This document shows, one piece after another, positions 9,289 through 16,554 of a stretch of DNA of 36,268 bases. The stretch lies in assembly GCA_011364905.1 (NCBI GenBank), contig RDNZ01000028.1:1-36268 (forward strand), given 5' to 3'. Under the pieces are notes generated by a model. The model had not been told where the DNA came from. It did no database searches and saw nothing but the letters and a program-made list of their open reading frames with translations. The position numbers and the translations under genes were made by a program. Within the stretch, counting starts at the first letter, position 1. Every line of letters begins with the position of its first letter. Origin of the DNA: Candidatus Thorarchaeota archaeon (GTDB lineage Archaea; Asgardarchaeota; Thorarchaeia; Thorarchaeales; Thorarchaeaceae).

Positions 9289-9765
9289 GTGATTAATTCA
9301 GAATTACTGAGCGCCTTTCGAATAATAGTCAATCAGCTAGAGGACGAGGACATTCGCTGGACAATAATGGGAAGTGCTAGTCTTGCTCTTCAAGGAGTAG
9401 ATATCACCCCCAACGATATCGATATTCTAACAGATGAGTATGGGGCGTTCAAAATTGGTGTATTATTGAAAGAATTTGAAATCAAACCAGTTAGCTTTAG
9501 CCAGACTGATCTTTTCGAGTCTTTCTACGGCATCTATGACATAGAAGGAACAAAAGTCGATGTAATGGGAGATTTTAGAGTGCGGTTAGAAGGTACATGG
9601 GTTTCTCTATCTGATAGACTCGAATCACCATCACTTGTTCAAATCAATGCAATGAATATACCTGTATCCTCAATGCATGATCAACTATTATTCTATGAAA
9701 AACTAGGTCGTGAGAAAGACAAAGATTGCATTTTAAAGATTAAGAAAGTTCTCAGAATTTTCTGA
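9289..9765 (+). CDS. Nucleotidyltransferase-fold protein
   Basis: A 158-residue protein with the polymerase-beta-type nucleotidyltransferase signature: GSA at residues 28-30, an alpha helix, then NDIDI with Asp43 and Asp45, and a third candidate acidic residue (Asp91 in KVDVMGDF) on the following strand. The layout resembles AbiEii-like and aminoglycoside-adenylyltransferase-like nucleotidyltransferases rather than the tiny MNT type. Possible roles are nucleotidylation of a protein or RNA, or of a small molecule. No HEPN or antitoxin-like partner gene is adjacent, so a toxin-antitoxin role is not supported. The start is GTG with no ribosome site. A weak TATA-like sequence near 9260 would fit a leaderless transcript. 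Confidence 0.7.
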   Translation: MINSELLSAFRIIVNQLEDEDIRWTIMGSASLALQGVDITPNDIDILTDEYGAFKIGVLLKEFEIKPVSFSQTDLFESFYGIYDIEGTKVDVMGDFRVRLEGTWVSLSDRLESPSLVQINAMNIPVSSMHDQLLFYEKLGREKDKDCILKIKKVLRIF

Positions 9766-9796
9766 AGATGCGAGGCCCGCTGTCAAATTAGAAAGT

Positions 9797-9838
9797 ATCT
9801 ATTTAAAATCCGAATACGATATTAGCAAGCAAATGCTA
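9797..9838 (+). promoter_or_regulatory. Promoter and inverted repeat before the Lrp/AsnC-type gene
   Basis: GAAAGTATC then TATTTAAAATC (to 9810) is a good BRE/TATA that would start RNA near 9830. An inverted repeat, TAGCA-AGCAAA-TGCTA (9823-9838), sits over that start. Binding there would block transcription, so autorepression by the encoded regulator is a reasonable guess. Confidence 0.4.
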
Positions 9839-9854
9839 GTACTGTGAAGGTTAG

Positions 9855-10775
9855 GTGCTGAGTTTGGACGAGATTGACAAGGGAATTCTCTTTGGAATGC
9901 TCCAAAATTGTAGAACTCCATATCGAACCCTTGCCCAGCAGTTTAACATGACCGCAAATGCTGTCAAGAAGAGAGTTCAGAAGCTGGTTGATACAGGTGT
10001 GATTGTGAAGTTTACCGCCGAACTTTCTCCGGCTATGGTAGATGGTGAGAACTGTCTTGCTGTGATTTTCACGGATGGAGGAGAGGATGCGGATGAACTT
10101 GTTCAAAAAATAGGATCACACTTGTTGATAAGAGAGGTAGGCATCTTATCTGGTTCATCATATTTGGCAATGGGAACCCACATTGGTTCAGAGAGTCTTA
10201 GAGACCTTGGCAGCTTTCTTCGCGGAATTGATAATGTCAAGAGTGTTGAGCTACACGGTCTTGTAAAGGATGCGCTTCATGGAAGGAAGACTATTTTGAC
10301 CAAACTGCAGCTTAGAGTTCTACACTGCCTTGTCGAAGATCCTCGTATGTCGACTAGAAAGATATCAGAGATAACCGGACTTACAGTAAGAAGAACTCGA
10401 TTAACAATCAATAAACTTCTCGATAGTGGAGCAGTTTCCCTTGGAATAAGATGGAATCTAAGCGCAGGAGAAGGATTTGTCTTTCTTTTGAAAATCAGAT
10501 GGGATGACAAAACTGGAAGTCTTGGGAATGTGCTCCTCTTCATAAGTGAGAATTTCCCTGTGGCATTCTATGGTCCATTAGTTTCAGCAACAGAATCAAT
10601 AGTTTTTGCAGTATTTGTTGTTAAGCAGTTCAAAGATGCAGATTCAATATCAAAGAAGATTACACAAGCACCTTTTGTGGAAACTTGTCAAGCGCTTTTT
10701 GGCAGACCTCAAAAAAGTTTTCCAGATATCCGCAGTACTCACCTTACAGAACTACTCAAAAATGCTGGTCTGTAA
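9855..10775 (+). CDS. Lrp/AsnC-type transcriptional regulator with two HTH domains
   Basis: A 306-residue regulator. The first AsnC-type winged helix covers about residues 4-52 (DEIDKGILFGML...YRTLAQQFNMTANAVKKRVQ). A ligand/dimer-like alpha-beta segment covers about 60-140. A second winged helix lies at about 150-200 (LQLRVLHCLVEDPRMSTRKI, then SEITGLTVRRTRLTINKLL), followed by a second alpha-beta domain. Tandem HTH versions of this kind are common in archaea. The effector is unknown. It lies 164 nt upstream of the ABC exporter operon on the same strand and may control it or itself. The start is GTG 9855 or, perhaps better, TTG 9864, which has AGGTG 6 nt upstream and gives the family-typical MDEIDKGIL. 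Confidence 0.85.
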   Translation: MLSLDEIDKGILFGMLQNCRTPYRTLAQQFNMTANAVKKRVQKLVDTGVIVKFTAELSPAMVDGENCLAVIFTDGGEDADELVQKIGSHLLIREVGILSGSSYLAMGTHIGSESLRDLGSFLRGIDNVKSVELHGLVKDALHGRKTILTKLQLRVLHCLVEDPRMSTRKISEITGLTVRRTRLTINKLLDSGAVSLGIRWNLSAGEGFVFLLKIRWDDKTGSLGNVLLFISENFPVAFYGPLVSATESIVFAVFVVKQFKDADSISKKITQAPFVETCQALFGRPQKSFPDIRSTHLTELLKNAGL

Positions 10776-10939
10776 ATCTCGTTTCATAGAACTTCTATCT
10801 ATGCCTGAATGCTCTATATGAACAACTGAGTTCACAAATCACTTCTTTTCTGCACCTTGTCAGGTTCTTACTGAACTTGTTAGCACACATGAATAGAATT
10901 GCTTTTTCTGTCCCACATTAGTAGAGGTGATTTCATCAA

Positions 10940-11719
10940 ATGGAAGTCATTGTTGAGCAATCATTCAAGAAAACCAAGAAAACTGCTATTGAGCTGAAGA
11001 ATCTGACAAAGAGGTTTGGTAACCTCACAGCTGTTGATGGGCTTTTTCTTGATATTAGATGGGGTGAGATTTTTGGTCTTCTAGGACCAAATGGAGCTGG
11101 AAAGACAACAACAGTCAATATACTTTCGACGTTACTGGACCCTACTGAAGGCTATGCTACTGTGGCCGGACACGATGTTGTTGAGAAAGCTAGTGAAGTT
11201 CGAAAGGTGATTGGTCTCTGTCCACAGGAACCAGCATACTTTCCATATCTCACTGGTCGAGAAAACATAGAGTTATTCGGTCAACTTCATTCAGTGCCAC
11301 AGAAACTACTCGGTGAACGAATTGAGAATTTGGCTCAGAGAGTTGATATTCATGATGATATTGACCGACGTGCAAGTCATTATAGCGGTGGGATGATACG
11401 TCGTATCAGCACTATCATGGCGCTCATTCACGATCCTCCTGTCGCTTTGCTTGATGAGCCCACTGTCGCAATGGATCCGATATCTCGCAGGTCAGTATGG
11501 GACTTCATCAAAGAACTGAGAAGCCAAAACAAGACAATTATTCTTACAACACATTACATGGAAGAAGCACAGGAACTCTCCGATAGAGTCGGCATAATCG
11601 ATGAAGGTAGACTGATTGAGGTCGGACCGCCCCAAGACTTGATAGACAAATACCAGGTAAACGACCTAGAAGATGTCTTCGTCTTGAGAACGGGTAAGAA
11701 GCTAAAGGAGGAGGTCTAG
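10940..11719 (+). CDS. ABC transporter ATP-binding protein (ABC-2 exporter type)
   Basis: A 259-residue ATPase that powers the permease encoded next to it. Walker A is GPNGAGKT (residues 49-56), the Q-loop lies in GLCPQEPAY (about 92-100), the signature is YSGGM (148-152), Walker B is VALLDEP (168-174) and the H-loop is TTHYMEEAQ (about 203). The C-terminus is short. The domain belongs to the DrrA/NatA-like group that drives ABC-2 exporters of drugs, lipids, polysaccharides or ions. The start is firm: GAGGTGAT at 10924-10931 matches the 16S tail at 8-nt spacing. The stop abuts the ATG of the permease. Confidence 0.95.
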   Translation: MEVIVEQSFKKTKKTAIELKNLTKRFGNLTAVDGLFLDIRWGEIFGLLGPNGAGKTTTVNILSTLLDPTEGYATVAGHDVVEKASEVRKVIGLCPQEPAYFPYLTGRENIELFGQLHSVPQKLLGERIENLAQRVDIHDDIDRRASHYSGGMIRRISTIMALIHDPPVALLDEPTVAMDPISRRSVWDFIKELRSQNKTIILTTHYMEEAQELSDRVGIIDEGRLIEVGPPQDLIDKYQVNDLEDVFVLRTGKKLKEEV

Positions 11720-12883
11720 ATGGACTTCAAGCGTGTTTTGGCCTTGGTAAAGAAGAACATGAAGAAGTTCACCAGAGACCCAGGCACTCTGTTCCTGCTT
11801 GTATTGTTTCCTGTTGTTCTTACAACCGTGTTTGGATTCGCATTTGGAGGCATTGGTGAATCCGGTCCACAGAGCTTTGAGATTGGAGTTGTCAACACAG
11901 ATTACTCATCAGACCATCCAGAATGGGCTAGTGGATTCTTCACAAATCTCAGTGATATTGAAGGTGTTATCTTAGTAGAATATGCAGATAACGAAACTGG
12001 ACAAGCTGATCTCCTCCAAGGGAGCATAGACGCATTAATTGTGATTCCAACAGGGTTTGGCGACAGTTGTCAATCCTACTGGGAGTTCCCCTTTGATGGA
12101 ACTAGTTGGATAAACACATCCATCAGTCTCTACCTTGATAGTGGATCGTTAGTAGCTACTGCTGCAGTTCCACCAATTGTCCAACAGGTCTTTCTTAGGA
12201 CACTATTCGGAGACGCAAAAATATCACTAGATGTTCCGGTTCAACTGACAAGTCCCCAGCTCATATCTGCAAGTTCAGTTTCACAATGGGACTTCATGGT
12301 GCCAGGTATGTTTGCATTCTCTGCAATCTTCATCACTGTAATAGTAGCACAGTCGATGACCGTGGAGAGAAATGAGGGGCTTCTTAGAAGAATGTCAACC
12401 ACTCCTGTAACCTCCTCCGATTACATGCTTAGTCAGACACTTTCCTACATGACGGTCGCAATCATTCAGGTTGCGATGATTTTCCTGACATCATACCTGA
12501 TTGGTTATAGACCTGCTACAGGATTAATCGGGATTGGATTTGCACTGACGATACTGGCAGTGTTCTCACTATCTTGTGTCGGTTTGGGTCTCATTGCTGC
12601 AACCTTCACGAACTCTGCAGATGGAGCCACAGGTCTAGCATTCATGGTTGCTATGCCTCAGATGTTCCTCGGAACATTCATGCCACTTGGTGGAATAGCT
12701 GATACGATTGCCTCGATTATGCCAAGCACATATGTGACAGACGCTCTGACTACTCTTTTCCTACGAGGTGCACTAGTCACAACTCCCTCGATATGGATTG
12801 ACCTTGTGCTTGTTGTTGCGGCCAGTATTATCGTAGTTATTGCTGGAATACTGGTCTTCGATAGATGGGGTCGAGGTATGTAG
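11720..12883 (+). CDS. ABC-2 type permease
   Basis: A 387-residue membrane subunit. TM1 (about residues 26-46) is followed by a large extracytoplasmic domain (about 50-190), then five TM helices in the C-terminal half. The 'QSMTVERNEGLLRRMSTTPV' coupling region, the SAD/TYLIGY-type TM3 and 'LAFMVAMPQMFLGTFMPLGG' are typical of the ABC-2 membrane family (PF12698/PF01061). It pairs with the ATPase encoded immediately upstream (no gap) and is translated from a GGAGG-type site inside the end of that gene. The exported substrate is unknown. Confidence 0.93.
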   Translation: MDFKRVLALVKKNMKKFTRDPGTLFLLVLFPVVLTTVFGFAFGGIGESGPQSFEIGVVNTDYSSDHPEWASGFFTNLSDIEGVILVEYADNETGQADLLQGSIDALIVIPTGFGDSCQSYWEFPFDGTSWINTSISLYLDSGSLVATAAVPPIVQQVFLRTLFGDAKISLDVPVQLTSPQLISASSVSQWDFMVPGMFAFSAIFITVIVAQSMTVERNEGLLRRMSTTPVTSSDYMLSQTLSYMTVAIIQVAMIFLTSYLIGYRPATGLIGIGFALTILAVFSLSCVGLGLIAATFTNSADGATGLAFMVAMPQMFLGTFMPLGGIADTIASIMPSTYVTDALTTLFLRGALVTTPSIWIDLVLVVAASIIVVIAGILVFDRWGRGM

Positions 12884-12884
12884 T

Positions 12885-13325
12885 ATGGAGCTCTTTGATT
12901 TGGTTGAGGGGTATAATCTCTTGTACTCTACCTCTCAACTCGATCCTTTTTATTGCGAAACGGGACGAACGGTTCTATTACACGACGATGGGCCTATTAG
13001 AATCTATCTTACGAAAGACCCTGATAGATGGGAAGAAATCGCCCTTGAGATTGATATCTTTATGGGCGTCAGTCGTACTTCAGACTCAGTCCAGTCTGAC
13101 TCGACTAACGATAGAGTTAATGACATTCGCATATCAAGACTTCAACTGATTGAGTGTATTTCCTACATAGAATACATGATTCGTTTGGATGAAGCTGGAT
13201 TCAATCTGGAAGTTGTTTTGGATGGATGCATCTGGACTGCCCGATATTTACTCAGAAGCAAACCAGACTCCCAACTGTTTAGAATAATTGCTCCTCCAAT
13301 GTATCGGAATTTTGGTGAAGAATAA
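12885..13325 (+). CDS. Uncharacterised soluble protein, third gene of the ABC operon
   Basis: A 146-residue acidic protein starting MELFDLVEGYNLLYSTSQLD. It has no signal peptide or TM helix. A beta-rich first half is followed by helices, with Asp/Glu throughout. I do not recognise a family. It starts 1 nt after the permease TAG, with GAGGT (12873-12877) as ribosome site, so it is cotranscribed and probably translationally coupled with the exporter. An accessory or regulatory role for the exporter is inference from position only. An in-frame ATG at 12840 inside the permease gene is rejected. Confidence 0.7.
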   Translation: MELFDLVEGYNLLYSTSQLDPFYCETGRTVLLHDDGPIRIYLTKDPDRWEEIALEIDIFMGVSRTSDSVQSDSTNDRVNDIRISRLQLIECISYIEYMIRLDEAGFNLEVVLDGCIWTARYLLRSKPDSQLFRIIAPPMYRNFGEE

Positions 13326-13368
13326 TGATTGAGTATGAAATAAAATTGACATTAGGAGTCGAAAAAAC

Positions 13369-13854
13369 TTGACAAAAATAAAAGCAAAACAAGAAGTTGG
13401 TGAAACGGATCAAAAATGGAATTCTTATGAAAATAAATTGGCGTCAATTTCACGAAGAGCTGTGGCACAGATTATAGATTTCACGATTTTAGCCACAATT
13501 TTCATACTAGTGACGTATATCGTAAAAGGTGTCTGGCTCATGTTGCCAGGGGATCACCTATGGATTATTTTTGATCCAATCTGTGGAGTTTTCTTGGTAA
13601 CCATCTTTGCCTATTTCATAGGAATGGAAGGATTACTTGGATTCACTCTTGGGAAACTTGCCACTGGCATTCGTGTCGTCAGTGAGCAAGGCACTAGGAT
13701 AACTATGCAACAGTCTGCCAAACGGAATTTCGGTAGGCTAGTTGATGGTATTGCGGTTTACATTATTGGAATACGGATTGTAAGAAAGTCTCCATTGTTT
13801 CAAAGGTACGGTGATAAAATCGCTCAGACAGTTGTTATCCAACATTATAGATGA
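13369..13854 (+). CDS. RDD-family membrane protein
   Basis: A 161-residue protein with the RDD domain: 'ISRRAVAQIIDFTILATIFI' (Arg-Asp signature helix, about residues 27-46), a second TM helix near 72-92, and 'LGKLATGIRVVSEQGTRITM' followed by 'AKRNFGRLVD' (about 103-132). The RDD domain is found in small proteins proposed to be ion (Na+/H+) transporters or assembly factors. The start is TTG with a weak AGGAG upstream. Its TGA overlaps the ATG of the CPBP protease gene (ATGA), so the two are coupled. Confidence 0.82.
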   Translation: MTKIKAKQEVGETDQKWNSYENKLASISRRAVAQIIDFTILATIFILVTYIVKGVWLMLPGDHLWIIFDPICGVFLVTIFAYFIGMEGLLGFTLGKLATGIRVVSEQGTRITMQQSAKRNFGRLVDGIAVYIIGIRIVRKSPLFQRYGDKIAQTVVIQHYR

Positions 13855-14726
13855 GAATGAGGAGTCAAAGACAAGAAATGCTTGAGTCAAAAGAATCAGA
13901 TTATAGAACAATGGCTCTATTTTTCTTTGTTAGTCTTGTCGTAGTCCTACTGTATTTGCTAGCCTATCAATTTGGTATAGTTATTTTTCTGGAGGACTTT
14001 AGTGGAGGGCTGCTTCATCCCACACTAATTCTCAATGCATTCTTGATGTTGACTGCGGTATACGGAGTCCTAGTCTTGAAGGAGAAATTTCAAGGGAAAG
14101 ATTTTGGACTTGTAACAGGGAAACTTCCAACAGCAATCATTGTTGGTTTAATCACTTGGGTTACTATTCAGATAATTGAAGGGTTCGCCAGCTATATCTA
14201 TACAGGAAGCATAGAATTTGATTCAAAATGGAGCACAGATAGTCTTGGATTAATCGGATTGTTAATCGGAATGCTATTTGGTACTGCCTTATATGAAGAA
14301 GTCGGATACAGAGGATTTCTTCTGGTTCAGTTCAGGATGAAGATAGAAGACATAACAACGAACAGGGCTCTACAGATATCACTATCTTTGATAGCATCTC
14401 AAACGCTTTTCACTTTGCTTCATGTCCCGTGGAAAGTTCTGAATCAAGGATGGACAACTGCAGCTCTTTTCGATTTGCTATTCAGTGTATTCATGAATGG
14501 GATTATCTATGGTCTACTCTATTTGAGGACTGAGAACCTCTTCTTTGTTATGTTTGTGCATGTCTTTGGAAATGCTCCAACTTCATTGTTCAACTCTTAT
14601 TTGGGTGCCTCCAACATTCTAATTATGTTGGCGATTATCTGGGCGGCAATTTGGCCTACTCTGCAAAGATGGGAAAAAGAGGATGCGAAAATCAATTTGC
14701 TTTTTCCCGAGCAGATAGAGGTGTAG
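13851..14726 (+). CDS. CPBP-family intramembrane metalloprotease
   Basis: A 291-residue protein with about eight TM helices and all three motifs of the CAAX-protease/Abi (CPBP) family: EExxxR as EEVGYR (Glu149, Glu150, Arg154), the His in FTLLH (His191), and HxxxN as HVFGN (His237, Asn241). Members are zinc-dependent membrane proteases related to Rce1. In archaea their substrates are mostly unknown; some process peptides or small membrane proteins. It is coupled to the RDD gene by the ATGA overlap. ATGs at 13857 and 13878 are alternative starts. Its last codons lie inside element copy E. Confidence 0.92.
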   Translation: MRMRSQRQEMLESKESDYRTMALFFFVSLVVVLLYLLAYQFGIVIFLEDFSGGLLHPTLILNAFLMLTAVYGVLVLKEKFQGKDFGLVTGKLPTAIIVGLITWVTIQIIEGFASYIYTGSIEFDSKWSTDSLGLIGLLIGMLFGTALYEEVGYRGFLLVQFRMKIEDITTNRALQISLSLIASQTLFTLLHVPWKVLNQGWTTAALFDLLFSVFMNGIIYGLLYLRTENLFFVMFVHVFGNAPTSLFNSYLGASNILIMLAIIWAAIWPTLQRWEKEDAKINLLFPEQIEV

Positions 14727-14797
14727 GCTAACGACTGGATCCGGTGAACAGGGAACTTTCCCTTTCCTCTCCTGTTGAGCCACCCTTTCATTTTGCA
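14713..14797 (+). repeat. Intergenic element copy E
   Basis: Near-complete, with left arm AGATAGAGGTGTAGGCTAAC, core GACTGGATCCGGTGAACAGG and right half TCCTGTTGAGCCACCCTTTC. It overlaps the last 14 nt of the protease gene, so the element supplies its stop codon. Confidence 0.8.
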
Positions 14798-14878
14798 ATT
14801 GTGTACATACTCTTCTGAATCAAATTACAATCAATAGAATTTATCACCAGTCTATGGTCATAATAATCATAACTCTAA

Positions 14879-15502
14879 TTGGTCCGTGCTAGCTCATTGA
14901 AAGAAACCTCCGAGTGTGGAATAAACTTCACGGTGCTGGAAACGCAACAATGTCCAGCTGAAGAAACCAGAGTGAGAATAGTAGCTCAATTTGATGCAGA
15001 CCTACTCCCAATACTCGAAATATTATTCCTTCATTTCAAGAATGTAACCTATTCTAGAGAATTGAAATGTATTGTAAAGAAGAAAGAAGGAAAGATTACA
15101 TCCATCTTTGGTTCGGGTAAGGTTTCGATTACACATTTGGCGGATCATCAAGAAGGGATCGAGAATCTCAATCATATCGCCGAGCTAATCTCCAAAGCGT
15201 TCGAATATTTACGTCAATATGGACCCACCGAACCAAGTCTTATTCAACAGCACGAGAATCTAAATGCATTAGAAATTGTAAAACTATTGCCGCAAACGAA
15301 TTGTGGAGAGTGCGGTGAATCTGGGTGTTTCACCTTTGCTACACGGTTACTTCTAGGTGAGCACGAAATAGATGATTGCAGTGAGTTATTACGAGATGAA
15401 CTATCTGCATGTAAAGGAGATTTGAGCAAGCTCCTTCAACCAATTAATCTAGACAGCATTGAGAAACAACTTCCAAGCCTTGCTGATCTACTAGGACTTT
15501 GA
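14879..15502 (+). CDS. Fe-S protein with a corrinoid-protein-type 4Fe-4S domain
   Basis: A 207-residue protein. The first 120 residues form an unrecognised alpha-beta domain. From about 130, 'ALEIVKLLPQTNCGECGESG' with Cys142, Cys145, Cys150 and Cys167 gives CX2CX4CX16C, the Fes domain (PF04060) known from the large subunit of the corrinoid/iron-sulfur protein (AcsC/CdhE) and from RnfB. There the domain is N-terminal and passes electrons to the cobalt or to ferredoxin; here it follows an unrelated N-terminal domain. A redox or electron-transfer role is likely, the partner unknown. The start is TTG and poorly supported. Copies E and F flank it, so it is probably a single-gene transcript. Confidence 0.75.
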   Translation: MVRASSLKETSECGINFTVLETQQCPAEETRVRIVAQFDADLLPILEILFLHFKNVTYSRELKCIVKKKEGKITSIFGSGKVSITHLADHQEGIENLNHIAELISKAFEYLRQYGPTEPSLIQQHENLNALEIVKLLPQTNCGECGESGCFTFATRLLLGEHEIDDCSELLRDELSACKGDLSKLLQPINLDSIEKQLPSLADLLGL

Positions 15503-15544
15503 AGCAATAGAGAAAAATCTGTGCGAACTCTGACTCATAGAAAT

Positions 15545-15615
15545 AGATGCTGACAGGGTTGACTAATAGGACCTTTCCCTAGCCGCTCACTGTTGAGCTA
15601 CCCTTTCATTTTGTA
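15545..15615 (+). repeat. Intergenic element copy F (diverged)
   Basis: AGATGCTGACAGGGTTGACT, then AGGACCTTTCCCT and CACTGTTGAGCTACCCTTTC. The hairpin is partly broken. It lies 43 nt after the Fe-S gene, on the same strand. Confidence 0.7.
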
Positions 15616-15755
15616 ATTGTCCACTTTCTTGAGTGTACAGTATAGTTGCTCCTACACTAAATCGGGGAACTGCAATTAGCATAAGAATCATATAATGAAA
15701 TATTAACTATTGTTATCAGTTCTAATAAATAGATCTGAAGAAGGGCATCGCAAAT

Positions 15756-16346
15756 ATGAGAAAAATTATCGTTCTATCATTTGTAACGATTGATGGTATT
15801 ATGCAGGCACCTGGTGGACCTGAAGAAGACACCTCTGGTGGTTTTAAACACGGCGGCTGGACAGTTCCCTATTTTGATGATTTTCTTGGAGAAGTGATGT
15901 CCGAACAGATGGGTAGATCCTTTGACCTGTTGTTAGGGAGAAAAACGTTTGAGATTTTCGCATCTTATTGGCCTCATCATGAAAGTCCAATAAATGATGC
16001 AACAAAGTATGTTGTATCGAATACACTAACGGAACACGAGTGGAATAACTCAGTCTTCATAAATGGTGATGTCGTGAAGAAAATTAAGGTGTTAAAATCA
16101 CAGGATGGCCCTGACCTGCAAGTTCACGGTAGCAGCAACCTCATTCAGACACTCTTGAAACATGATCTGGTTGATGAATTGTGGCTCAAGATTTTCCCCA
16201 TCACGCTTGGTTCGGGAAAGCGCCTATTTGATGAGGGAACCATTCCTTCTACGTTCACATTAAAGGATGTTAAAATGTCTCCAAAAGGTGTCATCGTTTC
16301 TTCCTATGAGCGCTCAGGAGAAGTGAGAACAGGTTCTTTCAACTAA
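15756..16346 (+). CDS. RibD C-terminal/dihydrofolate-reductase-like protein
   Basis: A 196-residue protein of the RibD C-terminal/DHFR superfamily (PF01872), similar to the YwjB/YyaP group. It opens 'MRKIIVLSFVTIDGIMQAPG', the NADPH-fold first strand and loop. 'LLLGRKTFEIFASYWP' is the second conserved block (about residues 63-78), 'LQVHGSSNLIQTLLKHDLVD' (about 124-143) is the dinucleotide-binding region, and 'ELWLKIFPITLGSGKRLF' (about 144-161) follows. It probably reduces a pterin- or pyrimidine-like substrate with NAD(P)H. It is not assigned to riboflavin synthesis because no deaminase domain or rib genes are nearby. The last base of the stop codon is the first base of element copy G. Confidence 0.9.
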   Translation: MRKIIVLSFVTIDGIMQAPGGPEEDTSGGFKHGGWTVPYFDDFLGEVMSEQMGRSFDLLLGRKTFEIFASYWPHHESPINDATKYVVSNTLTEHEWNNSVFINGDVVKKIKVLKSQDGPDLQVHGSSNLIQTLLKHDLVDELWLKIFPITLGSGKRLFDEGTIPSTFTLKDVKMSPKGVIVSSYERSGEVRTGSFN

Positions 16347-16433
16347 GATGGGTAAGAAGTAGAGGCTGACGGGATCGGGTGAACAGGGAACTTTCCCTAT
16401 CCTCGCCTGTTGAGTCACCCTTCTCATTTTACC
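16346..16433 (+). repeat. Intergenic element copy G (long form)
   Basis: The left 50 nt match the 16S trailer with one change (CTGACGGGATCGGGTGAACA), followed by the full hairpin and CGCCTGTTGAGTCACCCTTC. It begins at the last base of the reductase stop codon. Confidence 0.88.
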
Positions 16434-16554
16434 AATAATAATCTTAACTAAAAATTCGTCTTCTAGTTCACCAAAGCAGGTACGAATTTCGAGAATAATT
16501 ATTATAATGTCCGACTACATATTCTAATACATCGCGTGTACCGGAGTAGAGATT

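Noticed and set aside
9289..9765. Toxin-antitoxin module (MNT/HEPN)
   Set aside because: There is no HEPN-like or other small partner gene adjacent, and the protein is larger than MNT antitoxins.
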